The notes under the pieces: generated by a model | Seen by the model: only the letters and a program-made list of their open reading frames with translations | Databases searched by the model: none | What the model was told of the DNA's origin: nothing | Shown here: positions 6,681-13,751 of the stretch, one piece after another | How the letters are laid out: every line of letters begins with the position of its first letter | Numbering within the stretch: the first letter of the stretch is position 1 | Source: a virus | Virus record (IMG/VR): IMGVR_UViG_3300030399_000080 | Span: 1 to 21,346 of that record | Reading direction: 5' to 3' (one strand) | DNA length: 21,346 nucleotides | Program-made: the position numbers and the translations under genes

Positions 6681-7065
6681 TGATTTGTGTAGCGGTGTGG
6701 AAAGCTGTGGTCTGTAGAAAACAGGTAAAACTTGGAAAGAGTCCACTGGAGACACACTTTAATAAGTCTAATCAACTTATTAGACAATCGGGATCGTTCC
6801 CCGGCTCGGAGATAGACTGTGATGGTCCGGACTCATGAGAGATTGGTACTTGGAGCCAGAGTCGCGTCTAGCCTACACACTTAGTTTATGAGGCAGTAGC
6901 CGTCTGCTAGACCAAAACGGTTTTATATATCATGCCCAACCATCATGGGTGTCAGTTGTTTTACACCTAGGAGCAATGACATTGGTTGATTCTAGATCGG
7001 GCGATGGCGCGTCACCTGCGTAACTTATAAGTGGTGGGTTAGCCTTTGCTTAAAGGCACTTAACC
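6681..7065 (+). other. Structured non-coding region; candidate ncRNA, leader or replication origin
   Basis: About 385 bases between two rightward genes hold no credible reading frame: the longest ATG-started frames are about 20 codons with no suitable ribosome site. The region is rich in inverted repeats that would fold in RNA: GTCTAAT/ATTAGAC (6766-6785), which competes with AATAAGT/ACTTATT (6761-6781); CGGG/CCCG (6789-6803); GACTC/GAGTC (6830-6863); GTCTAGC/GCTAGAC (6866-6912) enclosing GGC/GCC; TGTCA-TTG/CAA-TGACA (6950-6981); the palindrome ACTTATAAGT (7023-7032); and a strong hairpin at 7037-7065. Everything around it is packed with overlapping genes, so a gap this long is likely functional. 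I looked for tRNA, RNase P, tmRNA and group I intron cores and found none. Confidence 0.5.
7037..7065 (+). promoter_or_regulatory. Hairpin directly before the DNA polymerase ribosome binding site
   Basis: GGTTA-GCCTTT (7037-7047) pairs with AAAGGC (7052-7057) and TAACC (7061-7065) around a GCTT loop, with a three-base bulge (ACT). The Shine-Dalgarno sequence AAGGAG (7066-7071) begins on the next base, so the stem would leave it exposed or present it at the stem base. It could be an RNA processing site or translational control of the polymerase. Confidence 0.5.
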
Positions 7066-7077
7066 AAGGAGATAGAA

Positions 7078-8790
7078 GTGATTATCAGCCTGGACACGGA
7101 GTATAGCAGTCTTGATTACAGAACAGCGGATCTGTTAAGTGTCTCTATCGGCACTGCTAGTGCTGAATCATTATTCAAACCCAATCAATTAGACAAAGTA
7201 CAAAAACTACTAGACAATGCCCCTATGATCTTCGTGCAGAACGGTGCTGTGGATTTTTGGATGCTGAAACGTAATGGTGTCACAGTAGACCGCAACAAGT
7301 TCGTGGACTGTATGCTTCTTGAACATCTCATCGATGAGCGCCTAGACCATGACCTGAATAGTATGGCAATCAGGTATTTTAATGACCCGTATAAGTCTGA
7401 GTTCTGGGCTAAATATGATAGTTTTGCTGAAGCACCTGCATACGAAGCTGACGAATACGAGCGTAAAGACGCCAGATACACGTATGACTTAGGTGTAATG
7501 TTCTTAGAAGAATTATCCCATAAAATGGATCTAGTCCAGCATGTGCATAAACTACACTGGAGTCTGTTTGATGTTGAAACCGAAGGTATCCGCATTGATA
7601 CCGAATTACTCAACCACACTAACACTACAATGGCAGCTGAGATTGAACAACAGCTTCCTAAGTTAAGAGAGGCCTTTCGTGACTACTGTGAAATCTGGGA
7701 AATGCAAGAATGGATTAAAGAGATCGACAAGCGAAGTACAGACAAAGGAAAGTCAGGCGTGGTTAAACCTGTATTCAGCTTTACTTCAGACAAGCAGGTT
7801 GGAAAGATACTATACGACAAAGACTTCCTTGGACTACCCATTACGGTTAAGACTAAGGCAGGAAATCCTTCCACAGATTATGACACTCTCAAAACTCTTA
7901 GCGAAAGCTACCCGAGTATACTCCCGATCGTTGAGTATAAGTCGACGAAAGCAGTCTATAACACGTTCGTAAAAGGACTCACAGAAAGGATCATAGATGG
8001 CAGAGTATTTCCCCATTTTAGTGTCAATGGAACAGAAACCGGAAGACTCTCCAGCAGTAATCCCAATTTCCAAAACATGCCACAAGACGGTGTCATACGT
8101 AATTTTATACTCCCTGATGTGGGCTGTGTTATCGTCGGAGCAGACTATGAATCACTCGAAGTCGGAGTAGAATTAAATCTTACAGACGACCCCGCGCTGT
8201 TAAAAATATTCCAGGACGGAGTTTCAAAACACGATCTTACAGCTGAAGGGGTTGGGATGTCTAGGAAAGATGCTAAAACTCTTAACTTTCTGTGCCAATA
8301 TGGTGGTGGTGTGTGGAAGATCCAGAAAACATTCGGTGTGTCTGAGAAAGCAGCTCAGGAGATCTATGACAAGTACTGGATAACGTACAAAGGGGTAATG
8401 GATTATAAACTCCGGGTGTTTAAGGAGTTAGCTGACACAAACCAGGTAAGGAACTGTTTTGGTCGTGTACGGCATTTCAATCCCCCTGCTAACAAATGGG
8501 AGATGGAAAAACAACAGCGACAAGCTTACTCACACATGGTTCAAGGCCCAGGAGCTGAGATGACTAACATGGCTACTTATTATATTGCAGACCATCTTAA
8601 GAGATACGAACTAGGTAGACTGCTTTTCCCAGTCCATGATGAGATAGTGTGTTCAGTAAAACAATCCTTGATTGATGCAGGAAAGTATAGTATAATAGCA
8701 TTAATGGAAAAATCAAATGAACACTTAGGATTTAAGTATAGAATCAAAGCTAAGAGCTATGGCGGATTCCCCTGTTGGCAAAAGGCATGA
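7078..8790 (+). CDS. DNA polymerase, family A, with 3'-5' proofreading domain
   Basis: The 570-aa replicative polymerase starts at GTG 7078 behind AAGGAG. The N-terminal 3'-5' exonuclease shows Asp6/Glu8 (SLDTEY), Asn55/Asp59 (NGAVDF) and Tyr127/Asp131 (YERKD). The polymerase domain shows the TGRLSSSNPNFQNMP box (321-335), motif A with Asp356 (GADYESLE), motif B with Arg396, Lys400, Phe404 and Tyr408-Gly409, and motif C VHDE (519-522). There is no 5'-3' exonuclease domain. It is shorter than T7 gp5 (about 700 aa). It leads the replication block with helicase and primase downstream. Phe404 sits at the O-helix position that influences dideoxynucleotide discrimination. Confidence 0.95.
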   Translation: MIISLDTEYSSLDYRTADLLSVSIGTASAESLFKPNQLDKVQKLLDNAPMIFVQNGAVDFWMLKRNGVTVDRNKFVDCMLLEHLIDERLDHDLNSMAIRYFNDPYKSEFWAKYDSFAEAPAYEADEYERKDARYTYDLGVMFLEELSHKMDLVQHVHKLHWSLFDVETEGIRIDTELLNHTNTTMAAEIEQQLPKLREAFRDYCEIWEMQEWIKEIDKRSTDKGKSGVVKPVFSFTSDKQVGKILYDKDFLGLPITVKTKAGNPSTDYDTLKTLSESYPSILPIVEYKSTKAVYNTFVKGLTERIIDGRVFPHFSVNGTETGRLSSSNPNFQNMPQDGVIRNFILPDVGCVIVGADYESLEVGVELNLTDDPALLKIFQDGVSKHDLTAEGVGMSRKDAKTLNFLCQYGGGVWKIQKTFGVSEKAAQEIYDKYWITYKGVMDYKLRVFKELADTNQVRNCFGRVRHFNPPANKWEMEKQQRQAYSHMVQGPGAEMTNMATYYIADHLKRYELGRLLFPVHDEIVCSVKQSLIDAGKYSIIALMEKSNEHLGFKYRIKAKSYGGFPCWQKA

Positions 8791-9014
8791 GTTGCTGTAA
8801 TGGACCTTCTAGTATGAGTAAGTGGGATGTACATAGACAGGTGTTTGTTTGTGTAGACTGCGGTGATGTGACCAGTACAGACTCAAGTTACTTAGGCAGC
8901 AGGCATACTAGATTGATTGATACACCTGAACAAAAGAAACTACAGTGTGAATGTGGATCAAGTAAACTCGGAAGTGACCGGCACTCTAGTTGGTGCCCAT
9001 TAGGAGTAAAATGA
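8787..9014 (+). CDS. Cysteine-rich putative zinc-binding protein, 75 aa
   Basis: ATG 8787 overlaps the polymerase stop (ATGA). Paired cysteines occur at MSCC, CVDC and CEC and a final HSSWCPL motif; the ending CGSSKLGSDRHSSWCPL is a layout seen in small phage proteins. Zinc binding is likely; the function is unknown. It is coupled at its end to the helicase start. Confidence 0.65.
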   Translation: MSCCNGPSSMSKWDVHRQVFVCVDCGDVTSTDSSYLGSRHTRLIDTPEQKKLQCECGSSKLGSDRHSSWCPLGVK

Positions 9015-9880
9015 TGGATGAACTTTTCGCCAGGTTGACACAACCAGGTGGTATAGACCAGGTGCTGAATCCTGGTAAACAGTTGTCAGACGCCGATCCT
9101 GACTCACTCCAGATTACTACTATGCCAAGTGGGTTTGAATGCTTTGACAACGATACTATGCTTCTTAAGAAGTCAGAAGGTGAGTTAATAATATTCTGCG
9201 GTGAAGCAAGTATGGGTAAATCTTCTCTGATGCTTAAGATTGCATTTAACGTCTCAGCAGACCGTCCTGTACATATCTTCTCACTCGAGGACTCATATGA
9301 AGCTATAGTACGACGTAGGCTAGCTGGTGAAGTCCATATGACTATCGCTGACATCCAACGTGGTCTGAACAAAGACCGTATAGTTCCTGGGCTTGCAGCA
9401 TTGAAAGCAAGGGATTTCTTTATCGATGACACGGGTGGGTTGAGAATTGATGACATATGTGAACGTGCTAGGAACAGACACAGAAAGTTTAAGACAGAGT
9501 TAATAGTAATCGACCATCTACAAGTCATTGGTACAGACCCTACACATTCCAGGGCTTTAGAGATCGGGAATATCACGTACAAGTGTAAAGCACTTGCTAA
9601 AGAACTTCGGGTGCCGGTTTTCCTTGCTTCGCAGATGAACCGTCAAAATGCTGGCAGAGAAAACAAAAAACCGCAGTTGACAGATCTTAAAGAATCCAGT
9701 AGTATAGAACAGAATGCGGATGTCGTGGTATCGATATTCCGGGAGTTCAGGTATACTAAACTTCGGGAATTCGAAGCGGACATCTCAGTACTCAAAAATC
9801 GTAACGGGCCGTGTGGGGACTATGTGATGCGGTTCTCACCTAGTATAGCGGATTTCTCAGACCAGGATCAAGGTGTATGA
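9011..9880 (+). CDS. Replicative DNA helicase, DnaB/RecA-like core domain only
   Basis: The 289-aa protein starts at ATG 9011 (or 9014) after AGGAG. It holds a hexameric-helicase RecA fold: Walker A GEASMGKSS (64-72), the H1a motif SLEDS with Glu93, Walker B LIVIDHLQ with Asp168, LASQMNR with Gln208, and DLKESSSIEQNADVVVSI followed by LKNRNGPCG. The DnaB N-terminal domain is absent, as is any fused primase. The primase is encoded separately two genes on. It should unwind DNA ahead of the family A polymerase on the lagging strand, loading by an unknown route; no loader is seen. Confidence 0.92.
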   Translation: MMDELFARLTQPGGIDQVLNPGKQLSDADPDSLQITTMPSGFECFDNDTMLLKKSEGELIIFCGEASMGKSSLMLKIAFNVSADRPVHIFSLEDSYEAIVRRRLAGEVHMTIADIQRGLNKDRIVPGLAALKARDFFIDDTGGLRIDDICERARNRHRKFKTELIVIDHLQVIGTDPTHSRALEIGNITYKCKALAKELRVPVFLASQMNRQNAGRENKKPQLTDLKESSSIEQNADVVVSIFREFRYTKLREFEADISVLKNRNGPCGDYVMRFSPSIADFSDQDQGV

Positions 9881-10143
9881 CAAAGCGTGATAAATACCTA
9901 CAGTCTAGATATGGTATTACTGAAGCACAATACCTTGAAAAACTTAAGAACCAGAACCATAGTTGTGCGATCTGTAAAAAACACAAGAGTAATTTCTCTT
10001 ACAATCTCCATGTAGATCACAACCACAAGTCTGGTATAGTACGTGGTCTGCTCTGCTACTACTGTAACAAATTCCGGGTGGGCAGACACGACTTCGCTAG
10101 TGCTGAAACTCTTTACGCATATATGGTTGAGTATGAAAGTTAG
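9877..10143 (+). CDS. Short HNH endonuclease, endonuclease VII family, between helicase and primase
   Basis: The 88-aa protein has the core of the family and little else: YGITEAQYLEKLKNQNHSCA, CAICKKH, LHVDHNHKSGIVRGLLCYYC, then a helical tail. The DHNH segment supplies the metal-binding residues and the CAIC and CYYC pairs the zinc knot. Its start overlaps the helicase stop (ATGA), and its end overlaps the primase start by 11 bases. It lacks the N-terminal zinc module of the other two copies. It is probably a freestanding homing endonuclease that has settled in the junction of a helicase-primase pair. Confidence 0.88.
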   Translation: MTKRDKYLQSRYGITEAQYLEKLKNQNHSCAICKKHKSNFSYNLHVDHNHKSGIVRGLLCYYCNKFRVGRHDFASAETLYAYMVEYES

Positions 10144-10846
10144 ATGCTGCAACCCCGCACACACTGATGATACACCCAGTATGCACGTGTATCCTGAGAT
10201 AGCTTATTGCTTTGTGTGTGGGTTTACTTGTGATTCAAAGGATGTGATGGATGAAGAAGACTATAAAAAAATCAAGGTTAAAGAAAAAGATAACATCGAA
10301 GAGAAAATCAAAGAAATCGAGAAGCTTCCAAAAAGAGTCATACGAGGACTACTGCTCCCATATGATGAAAGTAATGGGTCGTACTACATCGTCTGGCCTG
10401 ACAAAACTTTTTATAAGAAAAGGGTCTCCAGTGACTCAAGGTCTAGGTATATGGGTCCCCGAGGACACAAACCTCCACTATTTCGGTGTAGATCGGACAA
10501 CAGTACCAAACAGGTTAACAGAGTCTGCATTGTCATGGAAGGAGAGATCAATGCCCTTAGCCTGGATATTGCTATCCGCGGTTACCCTGTGGACATTGTT
10601 TCACCTGGGTCCTGTAATAGCCTGCTTGATCACACACCAACCTACTTGCAGTATAACCATACCATAATAATAGTTGACAAAGACCCTCCTGGTGTATACA
10701 ATGGGTATAGACTCAAGGAGACACTTATGGATGCTGGAAAGAGCGTGACGCTGATAGCACTAGACCAGGATTTCAATGATCTGCTGCAGCAAGGCGGACC
10801 GGAATTAGTTAAGCAAGTGTTTATGAAAGAATTGGGGTTGAGATGA
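10133..10846 (+). CDS. DNA primase, zinc finger plus TOPRIM
   Basis: The 237-aa protein starts at ATG 10133. The N terminus is a CHC2-like zinc finger: Cys5/Cys6 and His10 followed by DDTPSM, then CFVC (26-29). The TOPRIM domain shows VMEGEINAL with Glu136 and the metal pair IIIVDKDPPG with Asp182 and Asp184. The middle (residues 38-70) is a charged Lys/Glu linker. In T7 gp4 the primase lies upstream of and fused to the helicase; here it is separate, downstream, and follows an HNH gene. It would make RNA primers for lagging-strand synthesis. It is short, so some RNA polymerase-domain elements may be reduced. Confidence 0.85.
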   Translation: MKVRCCNPAHTDDTPSMHVYPEIAYCFVCGFTCDSKDVMDEEDYKKIKVKEKDNIEEKIKEIEKLPKRVIRGLLLPYDESNGSYYIVWPDKTFYKKRVSSDSRSRYMGPRGHKPPLFRCRSDNSTKQVNRVCIVMEGEINALSLDIAIRGYPVDIVSPGSCNSLLDHTPTYLQYNHTIIIVDKDPPGVYNGYRLKETLMDAGKSVTLIALDQDFNDLLQQGGPELVKQVFMKELGLR

Positions 10847-11004
10847 AGATACCGATGATAGCAAGGTTTGTGATAGGTGTGGCAGTAGCAATAGTCTTAA
10901 GACCGCTGTTTGTAGATGACACTGAGTACATAGAAGCTAGTATGCTGGCAAGTCTTGGGTTTGTGGTGATTTTTGCTTTGATCGAAGGGAACGTGAAGAA
11001 ATGA
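10843..11004 (+). CDS. Small membrane protein, 53 aa, two spans
   Basis: ATG 10843 overlaps the primase stop, and the stop TGA 11002-11004 overlaps the next ATG. Two hydrophobic stretches (FVIGVAVAIVL and ASLGFVVIFALIE) flank a short acidic loop (DDTEYIE), giving a hairpin membrane topology. No family is recognised. Confidence 0.6.
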   Translation: MKIPMIARFVIGVAVAIVLRPLFVDDTEYIEASMLASLGFVVIFALIEGNVKK

Positions 11005-11240
11005 ACTCGTGTCCAAATTGTGGAACTTATATGCAACCTACTGTTTCTGGGTGTGCAGTCTGTACTCAAAGAAATCAGCATCAAAACAGCCAACTACAGT
11101 ATCAAGGTGGTAGTTATGGTCCTAACTATCAAAACATAAACAGTCAGGGTTTTATACAACATGATCAGTATGGTATTGTATTAAATCATATACTGGCCAG
11201 TCTGCTAAGGATTGAGGAAAAATTAAATGAAAAAAAGTAA
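11001..11240 (+). CDS. Zinc-ribbon and Gln/Asn-rich protein, 79 aa
   Basis: It starts with a compact zinc ribbon, CPNC (4-7) and CAVC (18-21), then a low-complexity Gln/Asn/Tyr/Gly stretch, and ends in a short helix (LNHILASLLRIEEKLNEKK) that could oligomerise. The 3' end overlaps the exonuclease start by 14 bases. The role is unknown; the layout suggests a small adaptor that binds nucleic acid or protein. Confidence 0.62.
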   Translation: MNSCPNCGTYMQPTVSGCAVCTQRNQHQNSQLQYQGGSYGPNYQNINSQGFIQHDQYGIVLNHILASLLRIEEKLNEKK

Positions 11241-12027
11241 AGGTCCACGAGTCCTTCTAATCGACATTGAAACCGCCCCCTTGCTAGGATTTTGCTGGGG
11301 ATTGTGGGAAAACAACATCGCTTTGAACCAGATCAAATCGGACTGGCACGTGTTGTCCTGGAGTGCTAAATGGCTGGGGGATTCTGCTAACAGAATTATG
11401 TATGCGGACCAACGTAACGCTAAAAACATTGAAAACGATAAGGATCTGCTTCTAGGAATATGGGAGTTACTAGACCAAGCTGACATCGTAATCGGTCAGA
11501 ACTCCAAAGCTTTTGACATAAAAAAACTGAATGCCCGGTTTATTATCAACGGTATGCAACCACCATCTTCTTTCAAACAGATAGACACCATGCTGTTAGC
11601 TAAAAAGTATTTCCAGTTTACAAGTAATAAACTCGAGTACCTGACAGACAAACTGTGTACGAAGTATAAAAAACTCAAAGTCCGGGAATTCCCTGGTTTT
11701 GAGATGTGGAGTGAGTGTCTTAAAGGTAATCTGAAAGCTTGGAAATGTATGGAGAAATACAACAAGTATGACGTATTGTCACTAGAAGAATTATACGGCA
11801 AGTTAATAGCTTGGGATTCTTCAGTAAACTTTAATCTGTATAGTGACTCGTTAGACATGGTATGTAGTTGTGGTAGTAGGAGTTTTCGTAACAAAGGGTT
11901 TTCATACACAGCTACTGGTAAGTATTCTAGACACAAGTGTAACGAATGTGGTGCCGAGGTTCGCGGGTCTACAAACCTGTTTAGCAAGGAAAAGCGGCAA
12001 AGTCTTAAACGTGGGGTTTCTAGATGA
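11227..12027 (+). CDS. DnaQ-like (RNase H fold) 3'-5' exonuclease with C-terminal zinc ribbon
   Basis: The 266-aa protein has DEDDy exonuclease motifs: Asp13/Glu15 in LLIDIET, Asp97 in IGQNSKAFDIKKLN, Asp120 in FKQIDTMLL, and Tyr178-x3-Asp182 in YNKYDVLSLEELY, as in YprB/DnaQ-like nucleases. The C-terminal part has CSC (213-215) and CNEC (238-241), a zinc ribbon as found on nucleic acid-binding proteins. The polymerase already has its own proofreading domain, so this one probably trims or repairs DNA, or acts on RNA. Confidence 0.82.
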   Translation: MKKSKGPRVLLIDIETAPLLGFCWGLWENNIALNQIKSDWHVLSWSAKWLGDSANRIMYADQRNAKNIENDKDLLLGIWELLDQADIVIGQNSKAFDIKKLNARFIINGMQPPSSFKQIDTMLLAKKYFQFTSNKLEYLTDKLCTKYKKLKVREFPGFEMWSECLKGNLKAWKCMEKYNKYDVLSLEELYGKLIAWDSSVNFNLYSDSLDMVCSCGSRSFRNKGFSYTATGKYSRHKCNECGAEVRGSTNLFSKEKRQSLKRGVSR

Positions 12028-12113
12028 CACATGAACAGTGGGTTAATCTTCTGTGGAGAGTAGATGAAATACGGATTTGCTTTTGGATTATAGCAATAAA
12101 GGTGTTATTATGA
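12024..12113 (+). CDS. Very small hydrophobic protein, 29 aa
   Basis: ATG 12024 overlaps the exonuclease stop (ATGA), and its TGA (12111-12113) overlaps the next ATG. It starts MTHEQWVNLLWRVDEIRICF and ends WIIAIKVLL, a possible short membrane helix. The perfect coupling at both ends is the main support. Confidence 0.45.
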   Translation: MTHEQWVNLLWRVDEIRICFWIIAIKVLL

Positions 12114-12256
12114 TCATTGGTGTACTAGGATTAATAGTTGTTGCATTGTTCTGTAACATCGGGTACTATGAGTTCTGGTATCGTAAGGACCCTAAACCTG
12201 AGATAGATGTCATGAAACCGTATTTAGAGTTGTACAGGAGAAAATACCGTGGATAA
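12110..12256 (+). CDS. Single-span membrane protein, 48 aa
   Basis: It starts MIIGVLGLIVVALFCNIGYY (N-terminal transmembrane helix), then a positively charged tail (FWYRKDPKP...YRRKYRG) that would stay in the cytoplasm. It is coupled by ATGA to the previous gene and overlaps the next. The function is unknown. Confidence 0.55.
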   Translation: MIIGVLGLIVVALFCNIGYYEFWYRKDPKPEIDVMKPYLELYRRKYRG

Positions 12257-12398
12257 CTATGACCGAGATCGAAGGAACACTGAAGATACCGTGCAGACAG
12301 CAGTTTTTGTGGCTATAGGTTTAGGTGTTGTTAACGTGATTATCATTGTGTTTATTGGTTTACTCATATTGAAAGGCAGTGTATGGATTCCACAGTAG
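12249..12398 (+). CDS. Single-span membrane protein, 49 aa
   Basis: GTG 12249 has AGGAG (12236-12240) eight bases upstream. A charged N terminus (MDNYDRDRRNTED) precedes a long hydrophobic helix (VFVAIGLGVVNVIIIVFIGL). It overlaps its neighbours. The function is unknown; it is part of the run of tiny membrane genes from 12.0 to 12.9 kb. Confidence 0.5.
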   Translation: MDNYDRDRRNTEDTVQTAVFVAIGLGVVNVIIIVFIGLLILKGSVWIPQ

Positions 12399-12622
12399 TA
12401 GGACTTGCAACAATTCTTATAATTCTTGGGGTTGCTGGGTTGGTGATGTATAACATCTATCTAAGGTTGACAGAAAACGCAGAGAAATCTAAAGAAAACA
12501 AACTTGCAACAGTCACGAATATTGACACAAAAAAGGTGGTACAAGATGAAACAGTTACTAAAACTGATATTGGTAGTCTCAATGATGCTATCGCTAAGTT
12601 TGAAGATGACAGCAAGAGCTGA
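12383..12622 (+). CDS. Single-span membrane protein with soluble tail, 79 aa
   Basis: ATG 12383 overlaps the previous gene by 16 bases. The N-terminal segment (residues 5-25, VVGLATILIILGVAGLVMYN) spans the membrane, and the remaining 50 residues are charged and probably helical (IGSLNDAIAKFEDD). Its 3' part overlaps the next gene in another frame by about 77 bases, a large overlap for this phage. Confidence 0.58.
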   Translation: MDSTVVGLATILIILGVAGLVMYNIYLRLTENAEKSKENKLATVTNIDTKKVVQDETVTKTDIGSLNDAIAKFEDDSKS

Positions 12623-12899
12623 CGGCGAGTTCTGTCTTGCTGGTGATCCTTGTAAGCAGATCAAAGCTGACTGTCAGGACATAGTCACAAAGATAGCTGT
12701 AGAACGCGCTGACAGGGATAAACTAGAGTCCGATCAGGGTAAAGTTATCCAGGACCAGAATACCCAGATAGCGGTGGTATCCGCTGATCGTGACCAGGTT
12801 GAAACTGACCTAGGTAAGTGGTATCATAACCCGCTGTTTCTTGTACCTATCAGTATCGTAGTAGGTGGTATCGGGGCATTGTATTTGGAGCACAGATGA
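12546..12899 (+). CDS. Exported coiled-coil protein with C-terminal membrane anchor, 117 aa
   Basis: ATG 12546 after GGTGGT is the likely start. The signal peptide is MKQLLKLILVVSMMLSLSLK with a probable cleavage after ARA. Then come a short cysteine pair (FCLAGDPC), a coiled coil of about 50 residues in two similar segments (AVERADRDKLESDQGK and AVVSADRDQVETDLGK), and a C-terminal hydrophobic helix (FLVPISIVVGGIGALYL). This layout, exported rod plus inner-membrane anchor, could be an envelope-spanning (spanin-like) lysis protein or an immunity protein. The internal repeat suggests the rod grew by duplication. Confidence 0.65.
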   Translation: MKQLLKLILVVSMMLSLSLKMTARADGEFCLAGDPCKQIKADCQDIVTKIAVERADRDKLESDQGKVIQDQNTQIAVVSADRDQVETDLGKWYHNPLFLVPISIVVGGIGALYLEHR

Positions 12900-12909
12900 G
12901 GACGAAGTC

Positions 12910-13122
12910 ATGAATATATTCAATCTTACACAGACAACAGAAGAACAGCGGATTACTATGGCTTTGGAAAATGCGACTGAGGCTATACAATCCCTGCGTA
13001 GGAAATTAGACATCGCTACAGTAGCTTTAAGACAGATCTACTCTGTAGATGATGATGGAGTTGGTGGTTATATCACTGATAAAGCAATAGAGACTTTATC
13101 AAGAATTGAGTCAGAAGAGTGA
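12910..13122 (+). CDS. Hypothetical helical protein, 70 aa
   Basis: ATG 12910 has AGGA upstream. The sequence is helical with hydrophobic heptads (ENATEAIQSLRRKLDIATVA), then VDDDGVGGYITDKAIETL. Phages often encode such short proteins beside single-span membrane genes. The stop overlaps a GTG start (GTGA). Confidence 0.58.
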   Translation: MNIFNLTQTTEEQRITMALENATEAIQSLRRKLDIATVALRQIYSVDDDGVGGYITDKAIETLSRIESEE

Positions 13123-13490
13123 TTGCTGTAGGTCTGTTTCATTTACAAACTTGTCTTCTTATGGATGAGTGTATAGTACAGACGTATAAAAACATGCTGT
13201 TGTATGGTACAAGTATGGTTAAAATACAATACGATGCTGAGTATACCCCTGTACCAATACCTGCAGTTAATGCATATACCATAAAGCCCCTAAGTATTAA
13301 TATGATACGTAAGTCTGTTATTGAACAACTGAAAGAATTATATAAAGACCAGGACTATTCCTGGATGGGGTTTAATCCTCTTTTAGATTTAGTAAACAAC
13401 CCTGAATCGGGATGCAACCATGAGTGGAAACTATACCAAGGATTTACGGACATGTTTGAGTTCTGTACTAAATGCGAGGAGAAACGATGA
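13119..13490 (+). CDS. Phage protein with C-terminal zinc-binding motif, 123 aa
   Basis: GTG 13119 overlaps the previous stop; an ATG at 13161 is an alternative start. The middle resembles no family known to me. The C terminus, GCNHEWKLYQGFTDMFEFCT followed by KCEEKR, places Cys-x-His and Cys-x2-Cys as a small zinc site that recurs at the ends of phage proteins. The last codons overlap a tiny gene with a strong ribosome site. Confidence 0.62.
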   Translation: MIAVGLFHLQTCLLMDECIVQTYKNMLLYGTSMVKIQYDAEYTPVPIPAVNAYTIKPLSINMIRKSVIEQLKELYKDQDYSWMGFNPLLDLVNNPESGCNHEWKLYQGFTDMFEFCTKCEEKR

Positions 13491-13537
13491 GCCAGCACAA
13501 ACCAACCAAGACCAAACATAGCGGGTTTGAAGGGTGA
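13487..13537 (+). CDS. Tiny basic peptide, 16 aa
   Basis: ATG 13487 lies behind GAGGAG, one of the best ribosome sites in this stretch. It encodes MSQHKPTKTKHSGFEG, and its TGA overlaps the next GTG. It may be a real micropeptide or a leader that couples translation to the following membrane gene. Confidence 0.35.
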   Translation: MSQHKPTKTKHSGFEG

Positions 13538-13629
13538 GTAGATTCCTACTCATACTCGGTATTTCAGTAACTATGATTATAATAGCAGTTGCAGTAGTAT
13601 TATATGCTATTGGTGGTGCTATGTGCTAA
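13534..13629 (+). CDS. Tiny membrane protein, 31 aa
   Basis: GTG 13534 overlaps the peptide's stop (GTGA). MSRFLLILGISVTMIIIAVA followed by VVLYAIGGAMC is one transmembrane helix with one basic residue at its start. It is coupled to the upstream 16-aa peptide. The function is unknown. Confidence 0.4.
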   Translation: MSRFLLILGISVTMIIIAVAVVLYAIGGAMC

Positions 13630-13751
13630 CCTTCCGTGGCTGGAGGGGTTAGACTGGATTGAGATGGTAATGTCATAAAGACTCATAAGGCATTGTTGAT
13701 AAACATAGAAGAGATTGAAGACCTTGAAGGTTTTGATCTTGAAGGAGTGTC
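13630..13751 (+). other. Short gap holding a possible broken small gene
   Basis: No intact gene fits here. Two adjacent frames look protein-like: NLPWLEGLDWIEM up to TAA near 13675, then, shifted, DGNVIKTHKALLINIEEIED continuing LEGFDLEGVS to the TGA at 13753-13755. Read together they could be one small gene with a frameshift. GAAGGAG at its end is the ribosome site of the next gene. Confidence 0.3.

Noticed and set aside
6976-7023. A 15-residue ORF after TAGGAG within the structured region
   Set aside because: The ribosome-site spacing is only about two bases and the codons show no protein-like pattern; the site overlaps the TGTCA/TGACA stem.
6681-7077. Group I intron
   Set aside because: GGAGATAGACTG near 6808 recalls the S element, but no matching R element that would form the guanosine-binding P7 pairing could be found, and the flanking genes have complete ends with their own stop and start signals.
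8986-9582. A 198-residue leftward frame opposite the helicase
   Set aside because: It lies wholly within the helicase gene, which has all its motifs in the forward frame; no leftward genes occur nearby.
11496-12032. A 178-residue leftward frame opposite the DnaQ-like exonuclease
   Set aside because: Shadow frame with Leu/Ser-rich composition; the forward gene has catalytic motifs and coupled starts.
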